Shown: positions 1 through 10,275 of the stretch, piece after piece
Layout: each line of letters begins with the position of its first letter
Numbering within the stretch: position 1 is the stretch's first letter
DNA from: Molanna angustata
Taxonomy: Eukaryota; Arthropoda; Insecta; Trichoptera; Molannidae
Assembly (NCBI GenBank): GCA_963576475.1
Contig: OY754980.1
Coordinates: 5,794,518 to 5,858,517, forward strand
Direction of reading: 5' to 3'
Length of the DNA stretch: 64,000 nucleotides
Program-made: the position numbers and the translations under genes
The notes under the pieces: model-generated
The model's input: the letters and a program-made list of their open reading frames with translations, nothing else
The model's database searches: none
Told to the model about the DNA's origin: nothing

Positions 1-358
1 TACCTATAATCGATTACTTATGTTATTCTGCAAATATATAGGTACCTATTAATCGATTACTTATGTTCATCTGCAAATATATAGGTACCGTTAATCGATT
101 ACTTATGTTCTTCTGCTAATATATAGGTACCTATAATCGATTACTTATGTTCTTCTGCTAATATATAGGTACCTATAATCGATTTCTTAAGTTCTTCTGC
201 AAATATATAGGTACCTATAATCGATTACTTATGTTCATCTGTAAATATATAGGTACCTATAATCGATTACTTATGTTCATCTGTAAATATATAGGTACCT
301 ATAATCGATTACTTATGTTCATCTGTTAATATATAGGTACCTATAATCGATTACTTAT
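1..358. repeat. 42-bp tandem satellite array
   Basis: About eight and a half copies of a 42-bp unit. The word ATCGATTACTTATGTTC recurs with its central C at 11, 54, 96, 138, 180, 222, 264, 306 and 348, a constant 42-bp period. Each unit carries the palindrome ATAGGTACCTAT next to ATCGAT. Copies differ by a few substitutions. The array is cut by the left edge of the window. Confidence 0.95.
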
Positions 359-867
359 CTCGCGTCCACTCGTCTTTAATGTATGAAATCACTCTCCAAT
401 AGTAGCGATAACTCATATATAATCTGCCCCTCGACATATAGTTGATCCATTATAACCACTTCTACCTTCATGATTAAACGAATTAACTTTATTTGTTACA
501 TCGATATAATATACATGTCTTACAAGCGGACGCAAATTACCGATTAACACACATTATCGGCAAACCATGTATTTGATATTGCAGCCAGCGGCGCAGCCAC
601 CTAAGTGTGGGGTCGCGCAAAGCACGAGGGCCCACCTTTTGAAAGGGCCCAAATTGATAAAAAACAATTTGTAAAAAAAAGACTCAAACAGAAAAAACAT
701 AACAGTATTTCAAAAATAGACCTTAAATACTTCAAAAATCAAAACAAGAAAGAAGTAATTTGGAAAACGGCAACCTTTTTAAGAATTTATTTGCATATTT
801 AGGTACTTATGTTTTACTGTGTGCAAATTTGTATGAAGTAGCAGTTAGTAAATATAATAAACAAATA
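359..867. other. No gene seen; AT-rich sequence
   Basis: Only short open frames without recognisable motifs. A small GC-richer patch at 580-640 carries no identifiable gene. Confidence 0.6.
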
Positions 868-962
868 TATTAATTTATTTATCTATTTGTACATAATATA
901 AACAAATAAAATGTAGGTTCACTGGCGGGCTTATTGCCATTAGGCAATTGAATTTTAACCGA
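868..962 (-). mobile_element. LINE 3' end with TTGCC hairpin (copy 1)
   Basis: On the minus strand the sequence reads AATTGCCTAATGGCAATAAGCCCGCC, then a TGTAC word and an AATAAATTAA-type tail. The same arrangement is found at 26520-26590, 60800-60865 and 59015-59060. TTGCC/GGCAA forms a short hairpin before the A-rich tail. It is interpreted as the 3' terminus of a severely 5'-truncated non-LTR retrotransposon. Confidence 0.6.
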
Positions 963-1530
963 CCAGATTATAAATTATGAAAAAAAATATATATGTACAT
1001 CAACAAAAGATTGAAAGCGAAAATAAAAACAAAGAAAATATACATAACACTAAGACAAATATTAAAAGCATCATATCATCAAAAAAGGATTGGGAAGGAA
1101 CAAGGAGAGGAAAACAGTAGGTATCAGGTGTTTAGGGATAAATGCTTATTTTTCTTTTCATGTGTATTTATTTGCTTATTTTTTATCGTTTTAACTGATA
1201 TTTTCTTTTTTAAAGAATATTGTCTTTCCATTTACTATTTTTTTGGGTTTACTTTTTAAAATAATCATTCTTTAGTTTTTTCTTGAAAATAAAAAGTGAG
1301 TTAGACGGCGCAATATCCGGACTTAGACTATTCCATAACCTTGCGGATTGTACTTCGAACGACGAGCTGAAAAATTCTGTGTTATGGACAGGGATGGATA
1401 ATGTAGTACGTTCATCAGATCGGAGTGGAAGTCCATGATTCGATAAATAAATAAGTGAATTTGTTTTTAAGGTAAGTACTATGGCAGGTTCGGATTAGAG
1501 AGAATATAAGGTGAAAATATGCTAAAATTT
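963..1530. other. No gene seen
   Basis: AT-rich. A 100-bp less AT-rich stretch at 1300-1440 may be eroded LINE sequence, but I cannot place it. Confidence 0.5.
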
Positions 1531-1782
1531 AAGAAGGAGTGGGTTGTGGTCAATTCTATAATCATCACTGCCGAGTCACTTCACAAAGTACTTATTCAAA
1601 TTTTGTATTGATAATTTTACATAGTACACAGCACACACACATATACCCTACATTGTGATGAAACTTTCAGAATACAATCTCAGTATGATACTAGTTGATA
1701 CTCTGCAATAGAAAAATAACCTTAACAAATTCCGAATTCATAACTCCCCACAATAGCCCCTTGGGGAAGTGAGGAGTAAAAA
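1531..1782 (-). mobile_element. Dispersed element B, internally deleted copy
   Basis: Begins on the plus strand with GGAGTGGGTTGTGGTCAA and ends with CCTTGGGGAAGTGAGGAGTAAAAA. Both ends, and the internal words GAAACTTTCAGAATACAATCTC and GATACTAGTTGAT, recur at 22371-22945, 43395-43985 and 48650-49440. No coding capacity. It is probably a non-autonomous DNA element, but its class is unresolved because the ends are not clear inverted repeats. Confidence 0.65.
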
Positions 1783-2488
1783 TGTTAGGGGCCTTACTTA
1801 GGTTTTACATGTGAGACTAAAATGTCTAGCTACGCCACTGATTTCAACGTAATATTATTTACGTTGGTACCACTTTCATCTTTCCGCTGATAGAAAAATG
1901 AAGAATCCCTAATTATAATATATTTTGGGGGTATTGTATTTCGGGAGTCATCAATTCGGAGGCATATATGTTTATTTATTTATATTTATATCAGAAGGAT
2001 TACATATATTGCATATGTGCGTGTTCAAAGGGATTTTATTTTATTTAAAACATATACTTCCAAGTATGATATTGCTTATGTCAGTTCATTAAATAATTGA
2101 TAATACATAATTTATAGTGATGAAGGGTTTTAATCAAAAGAACTACTTACATGATCAACACTGGTTTATTCGAAATAAAATGAAATTACAATATAAATAA
2201 TAACTTAATTAATTTGTGATGTCGTGGGTCGGAACTAATATATTAAGATTAAACGTGACTCTACTTTATTGAACGATCAACACATGAATAAAGATCTGTC
2301 GATCGGCTCGTATCAACAGCGGTTGGGCTGTGGTTCGTTGATCTTCATTAATCGTCGGGAGCAATCGAGAATCATGAGGCTATACATATTGCAGCTGACA
2401 AGGTGCAGATACAATATTATTAAAAATGATTAAAAATTGAATTTCGTTTAAAACTCAACAATGGAAATTTTTAAACGGTGTTTTCGTC
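1783..2488. other. No gene seen
   Basis: AT-rich. The stretch at 2110-2390 (GATGAAGGGTTTT, later a block less rich in AT) weakly resembles 42490-42760 and may be an old dispersed repeat. Confidence 0.4.
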
Positions 2489-2640
2489 AACGTAATCATT
2501 TTATTATATCATACCACCTCGGAACAGGCCTGGCCTAGCGAAGTGGTACAAACTATCCCAAATATTTTGCTAAAATGCTTAATTATAACAATGTAATTTT
2601 GGGTATTTGTAATAAAAAACATACACTTAGGAAAAAAATA
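2489..2640 (+). mobile_element. LINE 3' end with two-stem hairpin (copy a)
   Basis: Contains the hairpin at 2513-2547: outer arms ACCACCTC and GAAGTGGT, inner arms AGGC and GCCT with loop CTG. The same fold with different bases occurs at 5040-5074, 31368-31401 and 58156-58190. Here the stem differs at several paired positions. Downstream sequence (ATCCCAAATATTTTG, then AATGTAATTTTGGGTATTTGTAATAAAA) resembles the other copies. Read as the 3' UTR of an old LINE. Confidence 0.6.
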
Positions 2641-3193
2641 ATATTAACTTGTTGCAACTAGAGAAGTGTTCACGAAAGAAAAAATATCACAAAAAATGTT
2701 ACATTCATCCGGCTCTGATATAACGTTCTTTAAGACTATATACATCCCATGTCTATTTTAAAATAATATTCCTTTCTTGATGGGTATGCAAAATAAATGG
2801 TTACTATTCCTTTTTAGTCATATATCTTACGTCATCCGAGAAATGTTTATTGGTAATAAAGACCATGATAATTGTATTTATACGTTTTCTTTTAATATTA
2901 TCAACATGTTCAATGGTGTCATAGACTCATTATTCATTGGTGGATGTAAGTTTGAAAGAAACTGAAAAAAATATGTTGGAGAGAGGACACATTTTTCCTG
3001 CAGTGGTAAAATGCTGGTCGATGATTTTGATATTCTTTACTAAATTACAAATTTTCAATCAGAACGGACTCTGTAGTAATAGTGGTATAAAACGATGTAG
3101 TAGAGAGTAATGACGAAAGCATATGTGATACATGTATATTATAATATGATGTCTTTGATTAGAAAAGGGTACCAAACATAACAAATATACATA
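2641..3193. other. No gene seen
   Basis: AT-rich sequence without recognisable features. Confidence 0.6.
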
Positions 3194-3798
3194 GGGCCGG
3201 TATTACAGTCTTAGTTTAAGAGCTAAACTCAAGTTTTACAAAAATATAGCATATTACAGTGTCCGTTTAGGCCTAATCTTCCCTCAAATACGTCACTAAA
3301 ACGACAAATATTTAACTTAACGTTTCTGGCGGATTAAATACTTAACGGTGAGTCAACTGTCATTTGTTAGGCAACGCGTGTAGTTTCAGTTTCTATCACT
3401 AGAGGCGTTAGGCAACGAGTGTAGTTTCAGTGTTCTATCACTAGAGGTGTTAGTTGTATCGACGGTGGCGCCACACAACAAAACAAACTGACAGCCATAT
3501 TGAAACGAACATGGGCATTAAAGCATTATTTTGGTGAAAAAAAATAAATTTACCATGTTGGATAGTAAAACAGTAGTATTTCAAGTCGTAGCGTCCCGTT
3601 TTGTAGTTCATATTATTTGAAGTTATTTAAAATTTGACAGATAATAACTACAGAAAAAGTAATATATGTCTATAATTAAAGATTTAGTAACTGACATGTC
3701 ATATTGCAATGTAATATGGAAATGGATTCAATCTCCCCATAACATTAATCTTGAGTTTAACAAACTCAATGAGTTGAGGGCCGACTGTAATGCCAGGC
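3194..3798. mobile_element. MITE with ATTACAGTC inverted ends
   Basis: The left end GGGCCGGTATTACAGTC and the reverse complement of the right end GCCTGGCATTACAGTC match closely. Further in, CTAAACTCAAG on the left is mirrored by the right-hand AAACTCAAGATT. CATA flanks both sides (3190-3193 and 3799-3802), a possible 4-bp target duplication. About 605 bp, no coding potential. The superfamily cannot be assigned. Confidence 0.6.
3366..3456. repeat. Short tandem duplication inside the MITE
   Basis: GTTAGGCAACG[C/A]GTGTAGTTTCAGT followed by TTCTATCACTAGAGG occurs twice head to tail, with a period of about 47 bp. Confidence 0.85.
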
Positions 3799-3985
3799 CA
3801 TAGACAGAGGAATTTCAGATGTTAGACTGCTCTATATGAGACTGATACTAACTCATTTACATAAGGACACAGCCAAGTCCCAACAGTAAGTAATATGTAG
3901 ATATTGACATATCTAGAAACAGACAACAGATGAGGCCGTTGCAGTCATGAACAGCACATGCGCTGCACCAATATTTTTCTTTATA

Positions 3986-4702
3986 CTAGTTGCATGTATC
4001 ACATGAGATCCAATTGTAGATAGCGATAGTTGGTATGTATAGTACGTACCCAACTATAAACCCATACATCCAAATTGTTGAATATTTTAAGATATTTTGT
4101 TTTCTATACAACACATGTTCAACCACGAACAAAAAAAAACTTGGTTCAACCACGAACTACAGAGCCTATTCAAGGAACCAAATATCGTCCAAACGATAAA
4201 AAATAGGGAGGCTCCGCTGGTTAGAACCCGTGCATCGTATGGAAGATGACCAGACACCAAAAAGAATCCTCACAACGCGTCCGGAGGAAAGAAGGGGTGT
4301 GGGAAGGCCGAAACTACGATCGATGGATGGAGTCGAGAGGGACCTTCAGATACCCGGTGTGCGGAATTGGAGAGAAAAGGCAATGGATAGGGTGCAATGG
4401 AGACGATTCCTTGAGGAGGCCAAGGTCCATCCTGGGCTGTGGAGCCACTGATGATGATGATGATACAACACATTTAGGTATGTATGTCAGGAGAGGATAG
4501 TATGGAGGTCAATCTTTTTTTCCTACCCAGAATATGAAAACAGCATGATGGTATGTATGCATGTATGTATGTTGGAGATAAGTATCAAATTATCGAAACC
4601 GTGAAAAATATAGACCCTGCATACAAATTTCGCGTATCTTGGTTTGATACTTTGTCGATATTTTAAGAGAAATAAATTATCTTGGACAAATCGACACTTG
4701 GA
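3986..4702 (-). mobile_element. Helitron-like element, copy 1, interrupted
   Basis: Reading on the minus strand it starts TCCAAGTGTCGA and ends with a CATGTGATACATG hairpin followed by CAACTAG, next to T. It belongs to the same family as 5420-6435, 8137-8681 and 61511-62439. The core is split by a 346-bp LINE fragment at 4117-4462 bounded by an 11-bp duplication. Subterminal repeats are decayed (CCAATTGTAGAT). No coding capacity. Confidence 0.75.
4117..4462 (+). mobile_element. 5'-truncated LINE 3' end, (ATG)n tail, with target duplication
   Basis: The C-terminal end of a reverse-transcriptase ORF, with the pattern RRGVGRPKLRSMDGVERDL followed by a Trp-rich helix and ending PGLWSH just before GATGATGATGATG. 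It is bounded by the perfect 11-bp repeat ATACAACACAT (4106-4116 and 4463-4473). This is target-primed insertion into an existing Helitron-like element. The same family with the same tail is at 51671-51940. Non-functional by truncation. Confidence 0.85.
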
Positions 4703-5029
4703 ATTGAGAAATGGCGGATATTGAAAGAAACATATCGCAAGACGGGAAACATTTCAGAGACCCTGTAACTCGTTGGCTGAATCAGATTGGTAAGGAAGGA
4801 TCTACTTCGATACTCTTGTATTTCTTGAGATACACGTATAAAGTCTTTGGTGGTAGCTTCTCGTGATCCTTTTTTGTCTGTGAGGGCTTGATGAGGGTTA
4901 ATTATCTTTGTTTTTCTTTTTCACGGTCTGGCAGAGTGAGTGCTAAAGTTTTCATCCAAGTTGTCGTTATTCCTGTGTAATGTGTGAAGAAATTATCAAT
5001 TTTATGATGTCAGAGTTGCCATGAGAATT
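4703..5029 (+). mobile_element. Possible eroded LINE C-terminus
   Basis: Around 4740-4795 one frame reads DPVTRWLNQIG, and around 5166-5230 another reads ELEKLFRLAQNRDAY. Both resemble the C-terminal tail of insect RTE-type LINEs. If they belong together, they are split by the 5030-5165 LINE end. This is inference; the pieces are short. Confidence 0.35.
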
Positions 5030-5165
5030 TTAAACCAGTACTGCCATAGAACAGACTGTGTCTAGCGAGGCAGTAACATTTCCAAATGTGTGAAAAATTG
5101 GAATTGTAAATTAAATTGAAATTGTAATTTTGTATCTATGGTAATAAATTATTCATTCATTCAGA
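5030..5165 (+). mobile_element. LINE 3' end with two-stem hairpin (copy b)
   Basis: The hairpin at 5040-5074 has outer arms ACTGCC and GGCAGT, inner arms AGAC and GTCT, loop TGT. It is followed by ATTTCCAAATGTGTGAAAAATTG and a terminal ATTCATTCATTCAG microsatellite. Orthologous words occur at 58030-58210 on the minus strand. Confidence 0.7.
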
Positions 5166-5334
5166 AACATCGGGGAACTGGAGAAACTGTTCCGGTTAGC
5201 TCAAAACAGAGATGCCTATAGCAAAGTAGTAGTGGGCGTCGAAGGCATCTGACATGGCACAAAAAGAGAACATATTAATGATTTGAAAACTGATTAATTT
5301 TAATTTTATATGCATTTTTTGTACGTATTTTTAC

Positions 5335-5419
5335 GTTTTTTTTTTCAATGAATATGTCCTTGTGAAAAGTACATATACATCTTCATAAATTGCCTAAATT
5401 AAGCATAAATGCTTGTTTA
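5335..5419 (-). mobile_element. SINE-1 body fragment
   Basis: Poly-T, AATGAATATGTCCTTGTGAAAAGTACATATACATCTTC, then AAGCATAAATGCTTG match the body of the tRNA-headed SINE at 11670-12219. The head is missing: the Helitron-like element at 5420 starts at that point. Confidence 0.65.
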
Positions 5420-6435
5420 TCCAACTGTCGATTTGTTCAGGAGAACTTTGTTCTCTTAACATATCGACAATGTATCAAGCCAGAATACGCGAGAATTGTA
5501 TGGAGAGGTCTACTTTTTTCATGGATTTTCCAACTTTGAAGTCAAAAAACACCAACTTAGAGGCTTCGCAGCATATATGTTCCATACACGGATTTACTCA
5601 GAATTCGGAGTAGAACATTTCGTGTGTCTGTGTGTCTGTGTGTGTGTGTGTCTGTGTGTCCGTCCCCCCCTTATAACTTTTGATCCGCTCAATTTACAGA
5701 GCCTAAAATTTCAGAATATATAAACAGTTACAGGCCTACAAAACTTTTATACTCGGAATTTTGAATTTTTGTTTCAGTCAGGGGTTATCAACTTTTGAAT
5801 TTTTATTTTATTTTTCCATATATCTCAAAAACCATAAACGGTAGAACGCTGAAAATTGGTACAAACATAGACAAATACAAAATCTCAAATTAGTTTTTTC
5901 AAAAAAATTCCAGGGTTTCTCAAACATTTTTTATTAAGAAAAATATTTTTTTTATGATAAATTTATGAGTTTAACTGCCTATATTTCCAAAACTTTTACA
6001 ATTATCGAAAAAAGCCGAAACACCCCAACTAGATAATTTAATTTTCTATAAAAAATATTAACATTGTAGTAGAAGATCTCAATTTTTTTTTAACAATTTT
6101 TTTAAAAATTGAATTTAGTGACGACATCGCTTCATACATTTTGTATGGCAGTCGCCTATACACAATATGTAAGAAGACTTAATAGTTAGATACTTCATCT
6201 CCAAACATACATACATACCATCATGCTATTTGCATATTCTGGGTAGGAAAAAAGGAACTTCCTCCAAACTATCCTATCTTGACATACATACCTACATAAT
6301 ATATGTTGTATAGAAAACAAAATATCTGAAAATATTCAATAATTTTTATTTATGGGTTTATAGTTTGGTACATATTCTTCAACTATACATACTATCGCTA
6401 TCGACAGTTGGATCTCATGTGTTACATGCAACTAG
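5420..6435 (+). mobile_element. Helitron-like element, copy 2, full length
   Basis: About 1,016 bp. It begins TCCAACTGTCGAT after an A and ends CAACTAG before a T, the A^TC...CTAG^T boundary of Helitrons. A hairpin CATGT-GTT-ACATG lies at 6416-6428, just before the terminal CTAG. A perfect 13-bp subterminal inverted repeat joins 5420-5432 and 6400-6412. Internal landmarks shared with other copies are GGCTTCGCAGCATAT, a TGTGTCTG tract, CTTATAACTTTTGATCCGC and AACTAGATAATTTAATT. No Rep/helicase sequence is present, so it is non-autonomous. Confidence 0.8.
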
Positions 6436-6837
6436 TATATATTAATTTCCTTATTTAAAATACTTCTAAATTATGCAATTTACCACCTTTACACGGAGTT
6501 ATTTACCATTCGTGGTTTGGGATTAATAAAAAATTGTGGGTTTGGAGGACAGTGAATGTTTAGCGAGATACCTAAGGCATTTCTAAAGAAAGAGTGAGAG
6601 ATATCTCGTTGATTTAACTGCCGATGACATTCGCAAATATTCACATGCGTTCACTGCAATTTTATGTCAACCGCCATCACTCAGAACCGCAAATACATGA
6701 ATAATAAAAAAACGAAAAAATAGGTAGGTACCTATACCTACATAGGTGTTCAATATTTTACATCAAACATCTTCCTCCAAAATGTTTTGTGATGAATTGT
6801 AATTATTGGTCATATTCACGACCCGGCTAATGTAAAT
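6436..6837. other. No gene seen
   Basis: AT-rich sequence with no supported feature. Confidence 0.6.
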
Positions 6838-7361
6838 ACGTACATATCATCACGCCATGTCTCTTACGGGGTAGGAAGAGAGAATCGAACGCCAATTTTG
6901 TCAATCTTGACAAACATTGATCGCCTCGTCAACATTCATACATTGTCTTATACGTGTTCATTTGTTGTTCAGGCTTCTTACAATTCCATCTTTCAGACTA
7001 TCGTTCACATGATCGTGCAATCCTTTTCTTGGACTCCCCCGACCTCTTATTCCGTTCCTGTCAGTTTTGCATATTCTCTTCGTCAGGCGTTCCTCATTAA
7101 TTCTTCCCAATTAACTTTCCTACTATCAATTATATCTTTCATCATCTTACATTCTTTCCTTGTGTCCTCGTTTCGTACCCAGTCATACATCGTTCTATTA
7201 CAAATTATTTTTAGCGATCTTATTTCAAATACATTTATTCTGCTTTCGTGCGAATTCTGACACGTCCAGGTTTCACTTGCATATGAAAAGGTCATTAGAT
7301 CTAATGTATATCTTTTAGATCTAACTATAAATATGGTGGACAATATACTCAGCTTTGACAT
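6838..7361 (-). mobile_element. LINE family E, 3' end (eroded)
   Basis: On the minus strand one frame carries IRSLKIICNRTMYDWVRNEDTRK, matching IRSLRRICNRTMYDRVRNEDTRK-type sequence at 49664-50081. The non-coding end reads CATGGCGTGATG(A)TATGTACG as in that copy. It is the C-terminal tail of a reverse-transcriptase ORF with several frame breaks. Confidence 0.75.
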
Positions 7362-7379
7362 TTTTCAAAAATCAACAAC

Positions 7380-8030
7380 CAATGATAACATCATACACAT
7401 TACAAGCGGCCATCATACAGCACATCAGTCTGTTACTTTATTTAAGTAAAGAATTAAATGTCATTGAAAATCTGATTGTTAATAATGGTTACATTTCAAA
7501 AATAATGGATTCTCTTTTAAACAGAAAAAACAAAAATATTGCTATTCATCTTTTAGCTCCGGGGTTACAAACATTAATAAAAAACAATAATTAATTGTTG
7601 GGTAAGATTAAACTATTATAAAATGACAACACACTGGAGCAATTCTTGAACGACAGTACGTAAAGATAAAATTGATATATTAAACCGTAGTGGTGTTTAC
7701 TCTCTTACATGCAATAAATGTTCAGGTATATATGTAGGTCAAACGGGTAGATCTTTAAATACACGCCTCAAAGAACATCTTGCGTGTTTCCGTTTGAAAA
7801 GGACACATCGAACTTTGCGAAGCACTTACTTGAGAGTGTGAATTCCTTTAATTCACAAGCCAAGATCAATCGTAGGGAAACATAGTTTAAAAAAAGGTAA
7901 AAAATTAGATAATTTGAAATATTAGAGATATATAGAGTATAAGGTAAAAGTAGCATTCCTTTGATTAGCGCACAAATAGATTTAAATACTTCTCCAACTT
8001 AAGAATAGTCAATGTCGGGTTTTATCTGTT
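7380..8030 (+). mobile_element. Penelope-like element remnant (RT tail plus GIY-YIG)
   Basis: Frames in order: an RT-thumb-like stretch LSKELNVIENLIVNNGY (7440-7490), then the GIY-YIG endonuclease module in frame at 7659-7841, with GVYSLTCNKCSGIYVGQTGR and RLKEHL. Then comes eroded LDNLKY...EIYR-like sequence and SAQIDLNTSPT in shifted frames. RT followed by C-terminal GIY-YIG is the hallmark of Penelope-like elements. At least three frame breaks make it dead. No terminal repeats are recognised beside it. Confidence 0.75.
7659..7841 (+). pseudogene. GIY-YIG endonuclease fragment of a Penelope-like element
   Basis: A 60-codon frame. Residues 12-14 (GVY) and 24-27 (IYVG) form the GIY and YIG halves, R31 and R36 follow in the helix, and LKEH ends the core. 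The CX2C pair (Cys18, Cys21) between the halves is typical of the canonical Penelope GIY-YIG linker. The domain nicks target DNA for insertion. The frame stops soon after the motif, well short of a complete domain, so it is presumed inactive. Confidence 0.75.
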
Positions 8031-8136
8031 ATTCAAAGTATTTACAAAAAACAATTATCATATTCATTATTGTTGTCCTTTCAATATAATATTTATATAT
8101 TCATTCCTTTACTTCATTTAAATTTTATATTACTTA
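8031..8136. other. No gene seen
   Basis: AT-rich spacer between the Penelope-like remnant and the next Helitron-like copy. Confidence 0.5.
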
Positions 8137-8681
8137 TCCAACTGTCGATTTGAAGAGATTTTATTTCTCTTGATAATATATCGACATAGTTTCAAGACAA
8201 AATCCGTGAAATTTTGTATGACCATGTGAGGCTTCGCAGCATATTTGTTATGTATATGGAAGAACTCAGAATTTGGAGTAGAACATTTAGTGTATCTATT
8301 TGTGAGAGATATGGTGTGTATGTGTGTGTATTTGTGTCCGTCCGTCCCTTATAACTTTTGAATCGCTTGATGCACAGAGCCCAATATTTCAGAAAATATA
8401 GAAAATTGTAGGCCTGCAAAACTTTCATACTAAGAATTTTAAATTTTTGTTCCAGTCAGGGATTGTCGACATTTGAATTTTTATTTTATACTCAAAAACC
8501 ATTAAAGCTAGAACGCTGAAAATTAGTACCTAGGTATATATTCTGACATATTTTGTATTGAAAACAAAATATCTTAAAATATTGAATAATTTGGATTAAA
8601 TGTTTATACTTTGGTACGTATTCTTCAACAATACATATTATCGCCATCGACAGTTAAATCTCATGTGTTACATGCAACTAG
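8137..8681 (+). mobile_element. Helitron-like element, copy 3, internally deleted
   Basis: Starts A^TCCAACTGTCGAT and ends with CATGTGTTACATG plus CAACTAG^T, like copy 2. The centre is shorter (545 bp). The right subterminal repeat is slightly decayed (ATCGACAGTTAAA). Confidence 0.8.
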
Positions 8682-9266
8682 TTTAACGTAATATCTTTTG
8701 GGAATTCTGTTTTTCTTGGTTTTACAATTTCTTTCTCTATTATTAATATCCTCGTTTTAAATCTATATACCTAGGTACCTATATAAATTATCTTTACCAC
8801 TATTGTTCACCATTCTGACGATGCTCGTCATTGAGCGATACCGGTGAATGTGAATAGCGTTTGCGAACAAAATCAAATAGAATGAAAAATTATAAATATA
8901 TTTTTTTCATCATAATTCTATGTAAAAACATTTTTGTTATTTGGAAAGATAGGTATTGAAACCATCATACAACAACTTTCAACAACTTTCCTGGATAGTG
9001 TGTGATCCCATATCATCTGTATTAAATGTTCACGGTATCATTAATAACATATCTTCCGTGTTACATTTTCAAGGTTGTAATAATTGATCGTAGCGCACAA
9101 GTTATGAGTGCATACGATCGACTGAATATGATATGTACCTACCTAATGTAATTGTGTATAACATATTTATGTATCTGTTGCATCTGAAAATCAGTACAAT
9201 GTTTTGAAGTGCTGGGAGAAGATACAACATACACACACATTATTTAATAATTAATTGTCATAAAAT
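8682..9266. other. No gene seen
   Basis: AT-rich sequence; no supported feature. Confidence 0.6.
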
Positions 9267-9925
9267 GAAACAATTACAGATGATGGGTCTCTCGCCAATT
9301 CTAAGGGCTACTTTATACGACCGGTAGAAATGACGAGACTCTCGCCAAAACTAAGGGCTACTATATACGACCGGTAGAAATGAAACAATTACAGATGACG
9401 AGTCTCTCGCCAAAACTAAGGGCTAATACTATATTGGACAGGTAGAAATGAAACAATTACAGATGACGAGTCTCTCGCCAAAACTAAGGGCTAATACTAT
9501 ATTGGACAGGTAGAAATGAAACAATTACAGATGACGAGTCTCTCGCCAAAACTAAGGGCTAATACTATATTGGACAGGTAGAAATGAAACAATTACAGAT
9601 GACGAGTCTCTCGCCAAAACTAAGGGCTAATACTATATTGGACAGGTAGAAATGAAACAATTACAGATGACGAATCTCTCGCCAAAACTAAGGGCTAATA
9701 TTATATTGGACAGGTAGAAATGAAACAATTACAGATGACGAGTCTCTCGCCAAAACTAAGGGCTAATACTATATTGGACAGGTAGAAATGAAACAATTAC
9801 AGATGATGAATCTTTGGCCAAAACTAAGGGCTACTATATAGGACCGGTAGAAGTGAAACAATTACAGATGACGAGTCTCTCGCCAAAACTAAGGACTACT
9901 TGACTACTATACGACCGATAAAAAT
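9267..9925. repeat. 68-bp minisatellite
   Basis: GAAACAATTACAGATGACGA recurs at 9382, 9450, 9518, 9586, 9654, 9722 and 9790 with an exact 68-bp spacing, and at 9855 after 65 bp. Variant first copies start at 9267. Units contain CTCTCGCCAAAACTAAGGGC and ATATTGGACAGGTAGAAAT. The inner copies are nearly identical, implying recent homogenisation. Confidence 0.95.
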
Positions 9926-9954
9926 GTGTTTTTTGAAAAAAAAAAATTTTTTTT

Positions 9955-10140
9955 GGTCTTCTTCTTCTTCTCTAGCTGTCGTCCCTCCACTTCCAGATGT
10001 AGCCATCTTCCATACACTTCCACTCGTCTCAGTTTTGTCCCCTCCGCATCCAGGACTAACCGGCCACTTGGACAATGTCTTCAGACCATGTCTACCAACA
10101 ATCCTATTATTTGTCCAAAGTCACCACTGTAGTATTACGT
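9955..10140 (-). mobile_element. Possible LINE 3' end with (GAA)n tail
   Basis: The minus strand ends in GACAGCTAGAGAAGAAGAAGAAG, the same kind of tail as the insertion at 11724-12060. Coding homology is too weak to confirm. Confidence 0.35.
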
Positions 10141-10179
10141 AGTAACTCAGAACTGCCTTATACAAACTGTTAATGTGCG

Positions 10180-10275
10180 AAAATCCAGGACGTAGGAGAA
10201 AGATCGGGAGACCAAGAACAAAATGAGATGATAACATAAATGGGGATGCGGCATATCTCACGCAAATAACAAACT
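10180..10275 (+). mobile_element. LINE C-terminal fragment
   Basis: One frame reads NPGRRRKIGRPRTKWDDNIN, the G-R-P-R-x-x-W signature near the end of insect RTE-type LINE ORFs. Nothing upstream extends it. Confidence 0.55.

Noticed and set aside
1..358. A CRISPR array or telomeric repeat
   Set aside because: Units are contiguous with no unique spacers, and 42-bp units are not TTAGG; it is a satellite.
9267..9925. A CRISPR array
   Set aside because: The whole 68-bp unit is repeated, with no variable spacers, and the genome is eukaryotic.
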